Source: Hydrangea macrophylla (taxonomy: Eukaryota > Streptophyta > Magnoliopsida > Cornales > Hydrangeaceae). Taken from it: DNA of 64,000 nt. Shown in pieces: positions 9,299 through 21,570 of this stretch. The translations under genes and the position numbers were made by a program. Below the pieces are notes generated by a model. It was given only the letters and a program-made list of their open reading frames with translations, was not told where the DNA came from and made no database searches. The stretch spans positions 100,762,140 through 100,826,139 of the forward strand of contig CM066992.1 of NCBI GenBank assembly GCA_033977485.1, written 5' to 3'. How positions within the stretch are numbered: the stretch's first letter is position 1; the number at the start of each line of letters is the position of its first letter.

Positions 9299-10928
9299 TC
9301 AAGGATTACTCAAAAGATCCATCCTAATAACATGTTCCTTATATGTCTTTGGAGGTAATCCTTTAGTCAATGGATCAACAACCATAAGAGTGGTACTTAA
9401 ATTCTCAATTAACACTTGTTGTTTCTGGACTCTTTCTCTAACAACCAAGTACTTAAGTTCCATGTGCTTGAAACCACTAGAGTACTTTCCATTCTTGGAG
9501 AAGAAAACTGATGCGGTATTATCACAATTAAGTTTCAGCGGCCTAGCAATGGAGTCAACAACAGCAAGTCCTGAAATAAAATTCCGCAACCATAGAGCAT
9601 GACTCGTGGTCTCAAAGCATGCCACAAACTCGGCATCCATCGTGGATGAAGCAATAATGGACTGCTTCACACTCTTCCACGAGATTGCTCCACCAGCTAG
9701 CAGAAATACAAAGCCTGATGTAGACTTTCTGCTATCTAAGCAACCAGCAAAATCCGAGTCTGAGTACCCGATCACTTCTAACTGATTTGATCTCCTATAT
9801 GTGAGCATATAATCCTTCGTCCCTTGAAGATATCGCATTACCTTCTTCGTTGCTTTCCAGTGTTCCATTCCTGGGTGACTTTGATATCTACCTAGCATTC
9901 CAACTGCAAAACTAATATATGGTCTGGTACAAGTCTGAGCATACATTAAGCTCCCCACAGCTGATGCATATGGAACTTTCTTCATTTGATCCTTTTCTAA
10001 GTCATTCCTAGGGCACTGACTTTCATTTAATTTATCACCTTTCATGATTGGTGCATCACTGACTAAACATAACTGCATATTGAATCTTTCCAAGACTCGA
10101 TTGATATAATCTTTCTGAGACAGTCCTAGCAATCCTCGAGATCGATCCCTAAAGATCTCTATGCCAATGACATAGGATGCCTCACCCATATCAACCATCT
10201 TAAAGCTCTTGGCGAGATACTCCTTGGTTTGGTGCAACAAACCAAGATCACTACTGGCTAGCAAAATGTCATCTACGTACAAAACTAAAAAGATAAACTT
10301 GCTCCCACTGACCTTCAGATATATACACTGATCAACAGTGTTTTCCTTAAATCCAAAAGCAGTAATGGTATCATTAAACCTTGTGTACCATTGTCTGGAA
10401 GCTTGTTTAAGACCGTAAATGGATATCTTTAATTTGCAAGCCAAATGTTCTTTCCCTTCCTTTGTGAACCCTTCAGGTTGCTCCATGTCGATATCCTCAT
10501 CCAAATTTCCATTCAAAAAAGCGGTTTTCACATCCATTTGATGTAACTCTAAGTCATAATGAGCTACAAAGTGCCATGATAATTCTTAGTGAGTCCTTTG
10601 ATACGGGAGAGAAGGTTTCTCTATAATCAATGCCTTCTTTCTGAATGAAACCTCAGCCACAAGTCTGGCCTTATATCGTTCGATATTGCCTTTAGCATCG
10701 CGCTTGGTCTTGAAGACCCATTTACAGCCGACTTTCTTACAATTATTAGGCAATTCGACGAGATCCTAGACACCATTCTGGTCCATCAATTTCAACTCTT
10801 CATTCATAGCATCGATCCATTTACTTGAATTATCACTTTCTATGGCCTGTGAAAATGAAACCGGGTCCTTGTTAATCCCAATATCAAAATCAGATTATTG
10901 TAGATACACCACATAATCATCTGAAATG
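9299..10928 (-). pseudogene. Copia pol: reverse transcriptase and RNase H
   Basis: An intact stretch of 412 codons (10,537-9,299) begins at MDVKTAFLNGNLDEDIDMEQ and includes the catalytic YVDD box (VLYVDDILLASSD). RNase H follows (YSDSDFAGCLDSRKSTSG, TMDAEFVACFE, NCDNTASVFFS) up to LTKGLP near the C-terminus. Upstream (10,928-10,538) the RT N-terminus is readable (NIERYKARLVAE, KWIDAMNEELKLMDQNG, VGCKWVFKTKRDAKG) but has in-frame TAA/TAG codons and at least one inserted base before VAHYDLELHQ. At 10,934 it is cut by an LTR insertion; across that insert the frame continues into the integrase end (RRSQRERRPA). Reverse transcriptase copies the element RNA, and RNase H removes it from the hybrid. 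Confidence 0.93.
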
Positions 10929-10933
10929 GCAGG

Positions 10934-12791
10934 TGTAATACCCGTACCCAGAAAATGGAAGTAATATTCATTTTTCATGTATTAATTAGTATAATTAATC
11001 GCATTTGATATTTGGGTAAGTTTCAGTTACCCTGATGTGATAAGTGCTTTGATAAGAGCACAATTGGATAGATTTAAAATGGGACCCACGGGAGGTCCAG
11101 ATTAGATGAATTGCATTTAGTTGCATTTATGTGATTAAATGAATAATTTTTTAATTGTTTTAATATTTTATTGCTACTTATGATCTTTTATGGTGCCAGT
11201 TTGGGTAACCGTGTGAGAACGAATTGGAATATGGTTCATAATTAGTAGGCTAATTAGCAACTTTATAAAATATTTAGGACCACTTTTGAGACCCATACGT
11301 GACATAGACATATACCCACTTAGATATTTGGTAGTTAATATAAAGTTTAGGGGGTTTCATAATAGGACTTTAGAAATATATGGGGGTGTAAATAAAAATA
11401 TGATAAATTTGTCATATATCCTTTGGTATATGTTAGTCGGTTAGTAAAATAATAATAATAAAAACAAAAGAAATCAAACATAAGTTTAAAGTTTCAGAGA
11501 GTTAGGTTCAGCGGAGGAGAAAAAAAGAAATAAAGGGTTTCGCGCCATTTTGTCGCCGTAGCTTCGCCATGTGACCTCTATTTCGCGAACCGAAGCCATA
11601 TTCGGACTCGTGAAGGTGAGAGGGTTATTTCTATGTCTTTCTTTTTCAATTTTGATAATGTTTTTCCGCGACCCATTTTAAGGGGTGATACATATATGTG
11701 ATATATATGTAGGAATATCATTGGGAATACCTAGAGCTAGTTTTGTGAAGGAGTTTGGGGTTTCTAGGCTTATTTGGGACTTATTCGTGAGGTGAGTGTC
11801 CTAATCCCAAAATTGGATGTTTAATGTATTTTAATTGTTATTAAATGCTTACAATGCTTAATTTGTAATTAAGTAGAAAAGCATGTGATAATTTATTACT
11901 TAACATGTTCAAAAAAATGTTAAAATTGCCATGTTGACATGTTGAGTTGCTTATTTGCTTATTTGGGTCAAAGGGTGTCAATTGATAATCACCATTATTT
12001 AGCCCATATATAAGGGACGCCCATTCCTCAGAGAAAAGGGGGATGATGATGAAGTCCTCAGAGAAAAGGGGACGGTGGTGACGACCACAACGAATTGACT
12101 ACGGTCACAAGAGAGTGTGTGATATCGCTTTTAAAGCGACGACATAGTGAGAATGGCCCAGAATCAAGGGTCCAATACGATGGTGATTGATTATTTGACA
12201 CGACAGCGACCATTTATTATTGTGAATGCTTAATTGGTGTTTATGATGCATTAAATATTCCAATTGCATGATTAGCACCATGTACTCACTAAGCGAAAGC
12301 TTAATCAATTTTTGTGGCTAATGATCACGCAGATTCGGACGAACATCACAGTGAGAAGCGTTGAATTTTGGGGGTTCTGGGATAGCTCAAGATTAATAGT
12401 TAATGTTTAATGTGTTCATATGTAAATGGATTTAGATGGGTATTTATATTCCTAGTGTTTGGATTTTCGGAGATAAGTTTATGTTTTAGTTTTTTATTAA
12501 ATCCTTGTAATATGAATTGTGGATTGAAGTTTTAAAAGTATTTTCCAAATATTTTGGTGATATTTTGGTATTTTAATTTCCTGTTTAACAGGGGGAAATG
12601 GTGCTGTAATAGGGAAAACTATGTCCAAGTACCATTCGATGGTTTTAAACCTTTATTTTATTTGATAAAAAGCTACTTTACCCCTGGTATTTCACTTTAA
12701 AATGTTATTTTTGGAACGTTAAAAAATGATTGTTTGGTTTGCTGGCTTGTTACACGTGTCCTAGCCTGCGGGGGCGGGTTGGGGTGTGACA
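10934..12791 (+). mobile_element. LTR-type insertion A (probable solo LTR), TSD GCAGG
   Basis: 1,858 bp, starts TGTAATACCCGTACCC and ends GGTTGGGGTGTGACA. It is flanked by the perfect 5-bp duplication GCAGG (10,929-10,933 and 12,792-12,796) inside the Copia pol frame. No coding frame, primer-binding site or internal LTR pair was seen, so it is best read as a solo LTR, probably Ty3/Gypsy by its TGTAATACCC/GGGTGTGACA ends. The orientation is assumed from similarity of both ends to insertion B. Confidence 0.85.
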
Positions 12792-12796
12792 GCAGG

Positions 12797-15221
12797 TCTC
12801 CTTTCCCTTTGAGATCTTCTCAGAATTGCCGGTTGTGGTGGTTCTATATTATTTTCAATGGCAATGTCCTCATGAAGTGGTGAATCATTTCCAATATGTT
12901 GTTCGATTGCCTCAACTGGTTGAATAGACTGAGGAACAACAATTTCTCGAGGAGGAAAGGGTGGTGGAATATCCACTCTTATTTCCTCGAGATTTACTTT
13001 TCTTGATTCATCACTCCCACTAATTTCGCCATTCTCTAAGAATCTGGCATTACCGGTTTCCACTATCCTCGTACTATGGTTAGGACAATAAAATTTGTAC
13101 CCTTTGGACTTATCTGGATAACCAATGAAATATTCAGATATTGTCCTTGAATCTAACTTTTTCTCATGTGGATTGAAGATCCTTGCTTCTGCTGGACAAC
13201 CCCAAACATGTAAATGTCTCAAACTACCAGTCCACAACTCGAAATAAGTTGTTGGGACCGCCTAACTAGGAACCCTGTTTAAGATATACATTGCAGTCTT
13301 TAATGCTTCAGCCCTCAATGAATCAGGTACAGTTGAAAAACTCATCATGCTCCTAACCATATCCAAAAGAGTACGATTACGCCTTTCAGCAACTCCATTC
13401 TGTTGTGGCGTACCTGGCATTGCGTATTGAGCACAAATGCCACGCTTTTCAAGAAATTTGGCAAATGGGCCAGGATTTTGGCCAGTCTCATCATATCTAC
13501 CATAGAACTCACCACCTCTATCAGACCTCACTATTTTAACCTTTCTATCTAATTGTCTCTCGACCTCAATAATGAACACCTCAAGGATGTCAACGGCCTG
13601 AGACTTTTCATGAATTAGATATACATAACCATAGCGAGAAAGATCATCTATAAAGGTGATAAAGTACCGCTCTCCAGCAAAACATGGAATGGAGAGTGGT
13701 CCACAAATATCTGTATGAATTATCTCAAGAAGCTTAGTACTTCTTGTAGCACCTTTCTTAGTGTGTTTGGTTTGCTTTCCCTTAATGCAATCCACACACA
13801 CTTCAAAATTAGTGAAGTCTAGGTTATCTAAAATCCCAGTCTTCACCAACCTCTCAATTCTATCCCTGGAGATATGCCCCAGTTGCCTATGCCACAAGAT
13901 TGAAGACTTTTCGTTAATTAAGCCACGTTTTGAACCAACATTCGAATGCAGGGCTACTAAAGATTGTGCAAACTCATGATTCAAGGAAATTTTATACAAA
14001 CCATCACATAAAATACCAGAACCAACTACAACTGAATTAAACAACAAACTGAGTTTTGCACAACCAAACAAAGCTGAATATTCAGTAACATCCAACTTAG
14101 ACAAAGAAACTAAATGCCTAGAAATTGAAGGTACATATAAAGTGTCCATAAGATCCATCTGATGACCCGTCTCTAAGAGTAGGCGGTAGGTTCCAACAGC
14201 TACCACTTCCGCTTTAAGACGGTTCCCTATATAGACGAATCTTTCACTGTCCTTCGGCTTCCGGGTTGTTAGGAATCCCTGCATCGAATTTGTTATGTGA
14301 GTTGTGGCCCTAGAGTCAATCCACCAAGTATTAGAAGGAACTTCAGCAAGATTTGATTCATAACATACAAAAGAAAGATTTATACCTCTCCTTTCGAACC
14401 AAGCTCTACGCTTGCTGCAGTCTTTCTTCACATGTCCTTTCTTGCCATAGAAGTAACATTTGACAGTGAACTTTCCACGGCCCTGGCTACTTTTCCCAGG
14501 TCCATCTCCTTTCTTTGGTGGAAATCTCTTTCCTTTCACAAACTTTCCTTTCTTTTTAGCTCCTTGAGTTACAACAAGCACAGAGTGGGGTCCTTTTTGC
14601 CTCAGTCTCACTTCCTCTTGAATGCACATACCAATCAGCTCATTCAAATTCCACTTGTCTTTGTGAGTGTTATAGTGAATTTTGAATGGGCCGAACTGAG
14701 GAGGGAGTGAGTTGAGAATAAACTGCACCAAGAAGGATTCATCCACTTGCATTCCTAGTGCTCGAAGTTTTGCAACTTTGTCAGTCATATAGAGGATATG
14801 TTCCTGAACGCCTCTATTACCATCATATTTGACAGTAGTTACCTCTGCCATAAGAGTGCCTGCAAGTGACTTATCTGCTGATTTAAAACGTTCTTTGACA
14901 GCAGTCAACAGTTTCAATGAGCTATTAGTTTGAGGGAGGGAGGGAGGTCTTAATGTTATTAGCCATGGTCATCCTCATAAATATAAGACTAAGTCTGTTT
15001 GATCTCTCCCAGGCTTTCAAAGTATCAACCTGTTCTGCAGTACTATCAGCAGTAACTTCCTCAGGTTTTTCAACCAAAAGTGCCATGTCGAGATCTAACA
15101 CACCTAGTCTGAATTGGACTTGTTCATACCATTCTGAGAAGTTAGACCCATTGAGAGTTGGAATGCTAGATGCGTGAGAGTGCAACGAAGTGGGAATAGT
15201 CACTGAAATAAAATAGGACAA
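12797..15221 (-). pseudogene. Copia gag, protease and integrase, broken
   Basis: Reads from 15,221 downward. Gag starts near PTLNGSNFSEWYEQVQF. A frameshift falls in a GGGA-rich stretch at about 14,920, then gag continues (SLAGTLMAEVTTVKY, LNSLPPQFGPF). The zinc knuckle is CYFYGKKGHVKKDC, with the second Cys changed to Tyr. Protease has WWIDSRATTHI, where the usual DSG has become DSR. Integrase shows LWHRQLGHIS...CVDCIKGK (zinc binding) and the catalytic residues in HTDICGPL, VRSDRGGEF and QNGVAERRN. A single TAG (about 13,262) interrupts after YILNRVPS, then the frame resumes at LWTGSLRHLHVWGCPAE and runs to the insertion A border. Retrotransposon integration and polyprotein processing functions are therefore lost in this copy. 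Confidence 0.92.
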
Positions 15222-15403
15222 TGCTCACATTAAGGCCTTGAGTCTATCCATAATATAGAATTATAAATTCTAAACAGATGAACTATTGATATCACATCGG
15301 TTCCGCCTTTGGGTGAAAACCTTTGCATATCTAGTGTCCACTCTATAGGTGCAAAATATTTTCACCTATATAGGTCTAATGTAATTTATGTCACTTACAA
15401 GTT
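15222..15403 (-). other. Copia leader, gag-proximal part
   Basis: Non-coding leader between gag and insertion B. It continues on the far side of the insertion (21,571-22,796). Confidence 0.6.
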
Positions 15404-16311
15404 AGTTATGTAGTACCCGTAAAATCCGTACACTTTATTAATGTAATTTCTTAATTTACTAAGCCAGACCTTGTATGTAAATATTATATTTTTATATATT
15501 TAATTGTCGATTAATATTTTAATTATGAATTATATAATATAGTTCGTAGACGCTAAATTATAACTACAGCTTATCATACACATTTTCATTGTTGCCTAAG
15601 TTTAGATATTTGTAAACCCAGACTGTAATTCTTAGACCTGGACCGACTTATACGAGTGGACCCATAAAATCTGGTAATCCTCGGACTGAGTAGCACGTAG
15701 TTCAAGATGTACACAAAATCCCATAAGTCTAGAGACTAAGTACTACCTAGTCTAACTTAGGTACAACCTAGCTACCTACACCTAAACTAGCCTAAGTACA
15801 CTCACCCCTTAAACCATTGGATAATCCCACAAATTCCCCCCTCAAACCACCGGACATCGATCCATGCACCCTCTCAAGTCTATCACCTCACCATCATTTC
15901 CACCACTTCAACACTCAACCCTCACCATCATACCACTCCATCACCCACACGCAACACCACTGCCACACGCCACCTCACCACTGCCACGCCAAAACATAGC
16001 ACACACACACGGATATTGTATGTATGTATGTATGTTTGTTGTTGGGTTTCACAATATGTGTATGCATGTAGTGTGCATGTGTGTAGTGTGCATGTGTGTG
16101 TACAGTGTATAATATATGTGTTCTGTGTGTGTATATATATTATATGTGGTGTGGGTGTGTCATATATTATAGAGAGTCAGAGAGTTTAGAGAGTTTAGAG
16201 AGAGAGAGTTAGAGAACCAGAAATAAAACCCCACCAACACAAACCCACATCCCCTCATCCTCAACACTCCCTCACCCTCTTAGTCTCTTGCCTCCCCTCA
16301 CCTCAGCACAC

Positions 16312-16312
16312 A

Positions 16313-16355
<43 letters not shown>
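16312..16355. repeat. CA microsatellite
   Basis: (CA)n run of about 40 bases inside insertion B. Thr-His repeat frames on one strand and Val-Cys frames on the other are its translation and not genes. Confidence 0.9.
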
Positions 16356-16358
<3 letters not shown>

Positions 16359-18598
16359 CCACAGAAAGAAGAATAAGAGGAAAGAGAGAGACCAAGCTAG
16401 AGAAAGGACCACCGCGAGAAGCCGAGAGGTCGAGACCGAGAGACCCGAGATCAAGGAAGGTAAAACCACTACCCCCTCTGCATTCTTTATACACACAGAG
16501 ACCCACACACGCCCACGCACACCCCCGAATAGTCCAGAGAACCCCCACAATGGCTGGACCACCATTGGAGCTCGTACGAGCTCGATTTTTTGACCGTCAC
16601 CGAATCGCATAAAATCAACGCCAAAATGACCCTAACGACTCCCTTAACACCCTCAATGAATGGCTCGAAGATTAAGTTGCGTTTGGATGACCCACGATCG
16701 AATTATTCTTTTAAAAACGCAACTGTTTTTGCCCCCGTACGGACAGACCGTTAGGATTTAGGCTTCAAGACCTATACCGTTAGATCTGGCTCGTCGAGGC
16801 ACTTGATTTCGACTTAAAGTTTCTGCAATTTTGTTAAGAAACGAGGGAGATATGGTCGATTGAAGTTTTGTGTACAAAATGAGTATATATACGAATTTAT
16901 ATATATATATATATATATATACACGCAGTGATTCACGGGGAAGAAAAAAAAAAAGAGAAATGAGTATTGGACTTGGGCTTAGGCCCGTTTCACAAACGTG
17001 CTTTTGGATCAACTTAGGTGTGTTAGTGGTTTTAGTTGCCAAACTTACCCTTAAGCTTTGGACATTAATTGATTATTATTAATATAGTTTTATTGATATG
17101 GTTTAATTAGATTGTATTATAATAAATTGTTAGTTTAGTTTATTTAGGTAATTAATTATTTCCAGTAATGATTTATTATACTTAGAAGTTATTAAATATT
17201 TGTTAAACATTTGATCAGTAGCTTTATGTATTATAAATGGTTTTAAATTATAGAAAAATAGTTTAAAATGTATTATTAGTATATTTAATACATTCTGAAA
17301 TATTATTAATTAATATCTATATATTCTGAAATTATTCTCATTATCAAATAAATAATAAAGGTTGGTTTGATTTAAAATAAAAAGATACTAGTTATTGTTA
17401 GTTTTATAGTATTATTAATAGTTTTTAATATTCTGGAAAATATTATATTTCAATATGTATTATATTCTGAAATTATAATTTATTAATTATATACTTTACT
17501 TATTATTTATTTAGTTTAAATAAATAATAAGAATTAGTTTTAAAGGATAATAATTAGGTATTAAATGCCTAATGGCCATTTTAAATATATTATCCTAAGG
17601 TCTAATGACCTTGTTTTATAAATTGTTTATTATCAAAACCCAAATTGATTATTTTATTTAATTAATAAGGACCCCTTTGTATGTCCTTTAATTACTTTAA
17701 ATACCATATGAGTTTCAAAAATTATGAGAAAAATATCACTAGCCTATTTTAAGGTCTAGTATTTAATAAAAATATTTTTAAGGACCTCTTGTCCTTCTAA
17801 ATTATATTTTATAATTATGGGACTCCGAAGACTATAAATATATGAATAGAACTTCAATAATTCGCAGTAAATAAACCGTAGCTCAGAAAAATACGCGGTC
17901 AGTTCCCAGAGTCTTAGAATAATGTCTAGAATTATTCCCTTAAAGTTTGATGACCTTTTGACATGGTAAAAAATATAGCTTACCTGTAGGGCCCACACTG
18001 GTATAGAAAATCCAGCCTTTTATGTGACGGACTCCGATTTAAGTCTAGTCAATGGCGTTGGACTTAGAATGACACACAGATCACTACCTTGAGGTTTATA
18101 TCCTCATTGGGTGAAATTACCATTATGCCCTTCTCATTTACACATACGCTTCATCACCGTTATTCTATTATACGTTGTAGGACTGTGACTTATCCGCTGT
18201 TCGGAGAGTCCTAAGCTGGACAAGACATCCAGGTGAGTGTATCTAACCTCACTCTCAATATACATAATGACTACTAGAGTATTTGTATGTATGTACTGTA
18301 CTTATGATGGTTATTTGATGTACTTAGATGTTATGGTATATATCTGTTATAGAATTGATTGCTATGAGACAAGCATGTTAGATATTATTATGATATATTG
18401 ATAAGAAGTAAAAGAAAAGAACTATATGTGATAGTTGTGATGAATAATCGGTTATGGAACGTTAATTTGTATGTTTTATATATCAATGGTGATTATATGA
18501 GCACGTTGTTATTATTGCCTTGATGACCATATCTTAATGTGCAAATAAGAATAAAGAGCATATTAACGTTTCATTTATATCTTTCACCTAATGTAGTC

Positions 18599-20074
18599 TG
18601 TTGGGTTTGTGCCCTCAAACCATTACTTTATATAGGAGACATTGACATTTTAATATATGGATATCAGCTTTACATTTTATGATGTATGTTTCTTTCATGA
18701 GATGATTGTTTAATCCATAAGTATCATAGTAAGTATTTCGTGTGTGTATGAGATACATACAATGAGATACGAATTACTATTCTTTGATACTTAAAGCTTG
18801 TCACAGTGGATGATGAGACTGGATATCTCATCAGGTATACACTGTAGCATCATTAACTACCATTGGATGGAGTGATAAATCTCAATCACTAGAGTGTGAC
18901 TCTTGGTTAGTATGCTAGTGCTTATAGTGCATTGACGGACCTGAGTTTCCTATTGACGCTCAAGGCTGTCAATCAGTCGATAGGAACTCATAACTTGTGT
19001 AAGGTACGTGTTCTCAATCTTGAGATGATTATGAACACAGACTGTGGATATGACTGCTTTGACTTACCAATCAGTGAGGTCTATAGAAGATCAACACCTG
19101 GGTATCTTGGGTATGCCATATTCATAGGGTTGTGAACATATATTATCAAGACAGAATCTACCCTCTGTTTCAGAGTAAGCATTCCCTTGAGAATGTCACC
19201 AAGTCGATTATTGAGTACTGCAGTCTTGTTGATAAGAGTTATCAACATGTTTGGTAATCATGAGAGGTGAATGGGACTCAAGGATTATAAGAAGTAATCA
19301 TGATTCAGGTTGATAGTAACTGTTTATCCGACTACCTGAATATGATTGCGAATGCTGACGGTAGAGGGACATTAGTACAACATACAAGTCTAGTTATCGC
19401 TTCGGATATGTTCTTTTGCGTTGGAGTTCAGTTATCGTTTTATAGTGGAGTAAACGTTAACTGATCAGTCGATTAATTTACTGATCAAAGAGTTTGGTCA
19501 TGGGAGTTAATCAACTGATCTGAGCCAACAATAAAGAGCCTAGGAGGTCCCACTCTTAGCTCCGCTAGGATGCTTGGAAAGGCAAATGAGGATGATGTCA
19601 AGACAGGTTCGATCGATCGAAGTTGTCTCGATCGATTGAAGATGGTTCGATCGATCGAATGTTCGATCGATCGAAGAAACCACTTCGATCGCTCGAGAGC
19701 TAGGTCGGTTCTGGGAATCTATAAATAGGGCAGCTGCGTTCTGGAAAAGTTGTTCGTCGTTTTGAACGTCAGAAGTTGCAGAAACTGTTTTGGAGCCCCA
19801 AAACCTTCTGTATCCTCTCCATTAGGGTTCCCACCAACCCTAGCCCTTCCTGCGAACATCCATAGGAGTCATAAGAGTGAAGACCATCTAGTGGAGACTG
19901 CTGGAAGTCAGAGATTTCAGAATTGGGTTCAAGACAGTAAGGTATAATTCTTGTCCCCTCTTGTGCGCATCTATGGAATTAACGAGTAGTAGATCCGGGC
20001 ATGCCAATTAAGTTTTATAACTTGATTTTTCCGCTGCGCATTTAAACTTAGAACTTAAACCGGTTTTTCCAACA
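18599..20074 (+). mobile_element. Solo LTR nested in insertion B, TSD TAGTC
   Basis: 1,476 bp with ends TGTTGGGTTTGTGCCC and CGGTTTTTCCAACA, flanked by TAGTC (18,594-18,598 and 20,075-20,079). A TATA box, TATAAATA, lies at 19,720-19,727 on the + strand, followed by GC-richer sequence that would be the transcribed R/U5 part. No internal region is present, so it is a solo LTR left by recombination between two LTRs. The TGTTGG...CCAACA ends fit a Copia family different from its host. Confidence 0.88.
19608..19695 (+). promoter_or_regulatory. Palindromic TTCGATCGATCGAA array upstream of LTR TATA box
   Basis: Five clustered copies, exact or near, of a 14-bp palindrome built on CGATCGATCG sit 30-110 bases upstream of the TATA box of the solo LTR. 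Repeated palindromes in this position could be binding sites for a dimeric transcription factor driving the element. No factor can be named. Confidence 0.45.
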
Positions 20075-20344
20075 TAGTCATGATATCAAGAATCATGTAA
20101 TTGAAGAATCACATCATGGTGTCAGTACCATGCAGTCAGTGTCAGTGACTCTGGACAAGTGAGGTCGTGAGTTAAGAGTTTGGGAGTTTGGGAACTGTGA
20201 GTTGATCCAATCGAGAATCCTTGTATCGTGAGTCGTTATGTTTTGGAAACCTTTCGAGATGATAAAGATATGTGATAACGGGACAGTATGATTGAGATAC
20301 TGGATATTGTGATTGTAATAGTAAGAGAACAGTTAGAGCTGCTA

Positions 20345-20700
20345 TTGTGCCAGTCGTCCGTGTAAATGCCGGAGATGGTACATGCGTCTGGGTTTACCGT
20401 CGTACTGCTTAGCAGTCAGTGCTCTAATGTACTGGTCGTCCGAGGAGCTTTGCCGGAGATGGTACACACGTTGTGTGAGTTTGCCGTCGTGCTGTATATC
20501 ATGCGCTAGTCAGTTACTAATGTACCGTCCTCTGCGGTGAGCTTGCCGTGATTGTACACATGGTGTGTGCGCTTGCCACCGTGCTTGCCTATTCACAGTT
20601 AGTATTCTGATCTGCATCTCGTCTGGTGGTGATTCACCAGCGAGGGTATAGACGATTGAGCCAAATCTGCCATCGTGCTATTTTGGATTAAGTAGAGATA
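20345..20700 (+). repeat. Imperfect ~85-bp tandem repeats in insertion B
   Basis: Three degenerate units share the words CGTCCG, GCCGGAGATGGTACA(C/T) and TTTGCCGTCGTGCTG, each followed by a CAGTCAGT- or TAGTCAGTT-like spacer. Such subrepeats are common in long Gypsy LTRs. Non-coding. Confidence 0.6.
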
Positions 20701-21570
20701 CACACCCTAGTGCCATTGCCCGTGGGTCGTGACAAAACGAAGTATGAAATGAGTATCAGAGTGCGTAGTGAAAGCGTGGTTTATATTATGAGAGCAAGTC
20801 CAGAGTAAGTTGTCGTTGTGGGTTTTATAACCCGACGTTATTGAGTTGTATTGGTTGTGGAATTTTATATTCCAGAGTTTGAGTTTGGGTTCATTGAGTA
20901 CGCATTTAGTTGCACGAACATAATGGAAATGAGAAATTGATTAGTATGTATATGTTGATATGATTACAAGAAGCAGACAAACATGTTATGAATTATATTG
21001 ATCCTGCTATTTGGTTAACGATAGATGTTTATTAATTGCATCATATGTTAATTGATACCTTTGCTATGTCCATGTGAGCGACGTAAATCGATAATGGACT
21101 AACCGCATCCTAAGATGCAAAGTAATAACGTGAGATGAGTAGTTAGTGTATGTATGTTGGTGGTGAATACGGTTATGAACGCCCACTCACCTTTGTTGCA
21201 AAGGTGATGGCATATTACGCCTGGACAATCCAATGTCCAGAATTCCTTGCAGGTTGGTCAAAGAACAATTCAGTCTTGAGAGTAAAATGCTAAGGAACAC
21301 TGGAAGTGTAGAGCTAGACTGAAGATCAAAGACAGCCGCCAGCATCTTGTAATCATAATAGTCTGTTGTATTAGTACTGGGACCTATGTTTTGTAATCGT
21401 ATAATTGTTCATATTGAAGTTTAAGTTACAATTAGCTTTTCCCCCTTTTATTTTCATATTGTTTATAGTGTTATAGGACAGGACGGCTTGTAACTCGTCA
21501 TTCCCTACAGGTCCAAAAAAGAAATTTTAAATTTTTCCTATTTTTGGCTACTCCGGGGCGTGACAAGTTA

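Larger units (their letters stand above)
15409..21565 (+). mobile_element. LTR-type insertion B, TSD AGTTA
   Basis: 6,157 bp, starts TGTAGTACCCGTAAAATCC and ends CTCCGGGGCGTGACA. It is flanked by AGTTA at 15,404-15,408 and 21,566-21,570. The termini resemble insertion A (TGTARTACCCGTA ... GGGGYGTGACA), so both probably belong to one LTR group. Removing the nested solo LTR (18,599-20,074) leaves about 4.7 kb without any retroviral protein motif, so it is either a very long solo LTR or a non-coding LARD-type element. The interior contains CA and TA microsatellites, a very AT-rich block (17,050-17,760) and an imperfect tandem array near 20,345-20,700. Confidence 0.75.

Noticed and set aside
16272..16610. 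Overlapping frames on both strands in insert B
   Set aside because: Produced by the CA microsatellite (Thr-His or Val-Cys repeats) and surrounding low-complexity DNA.
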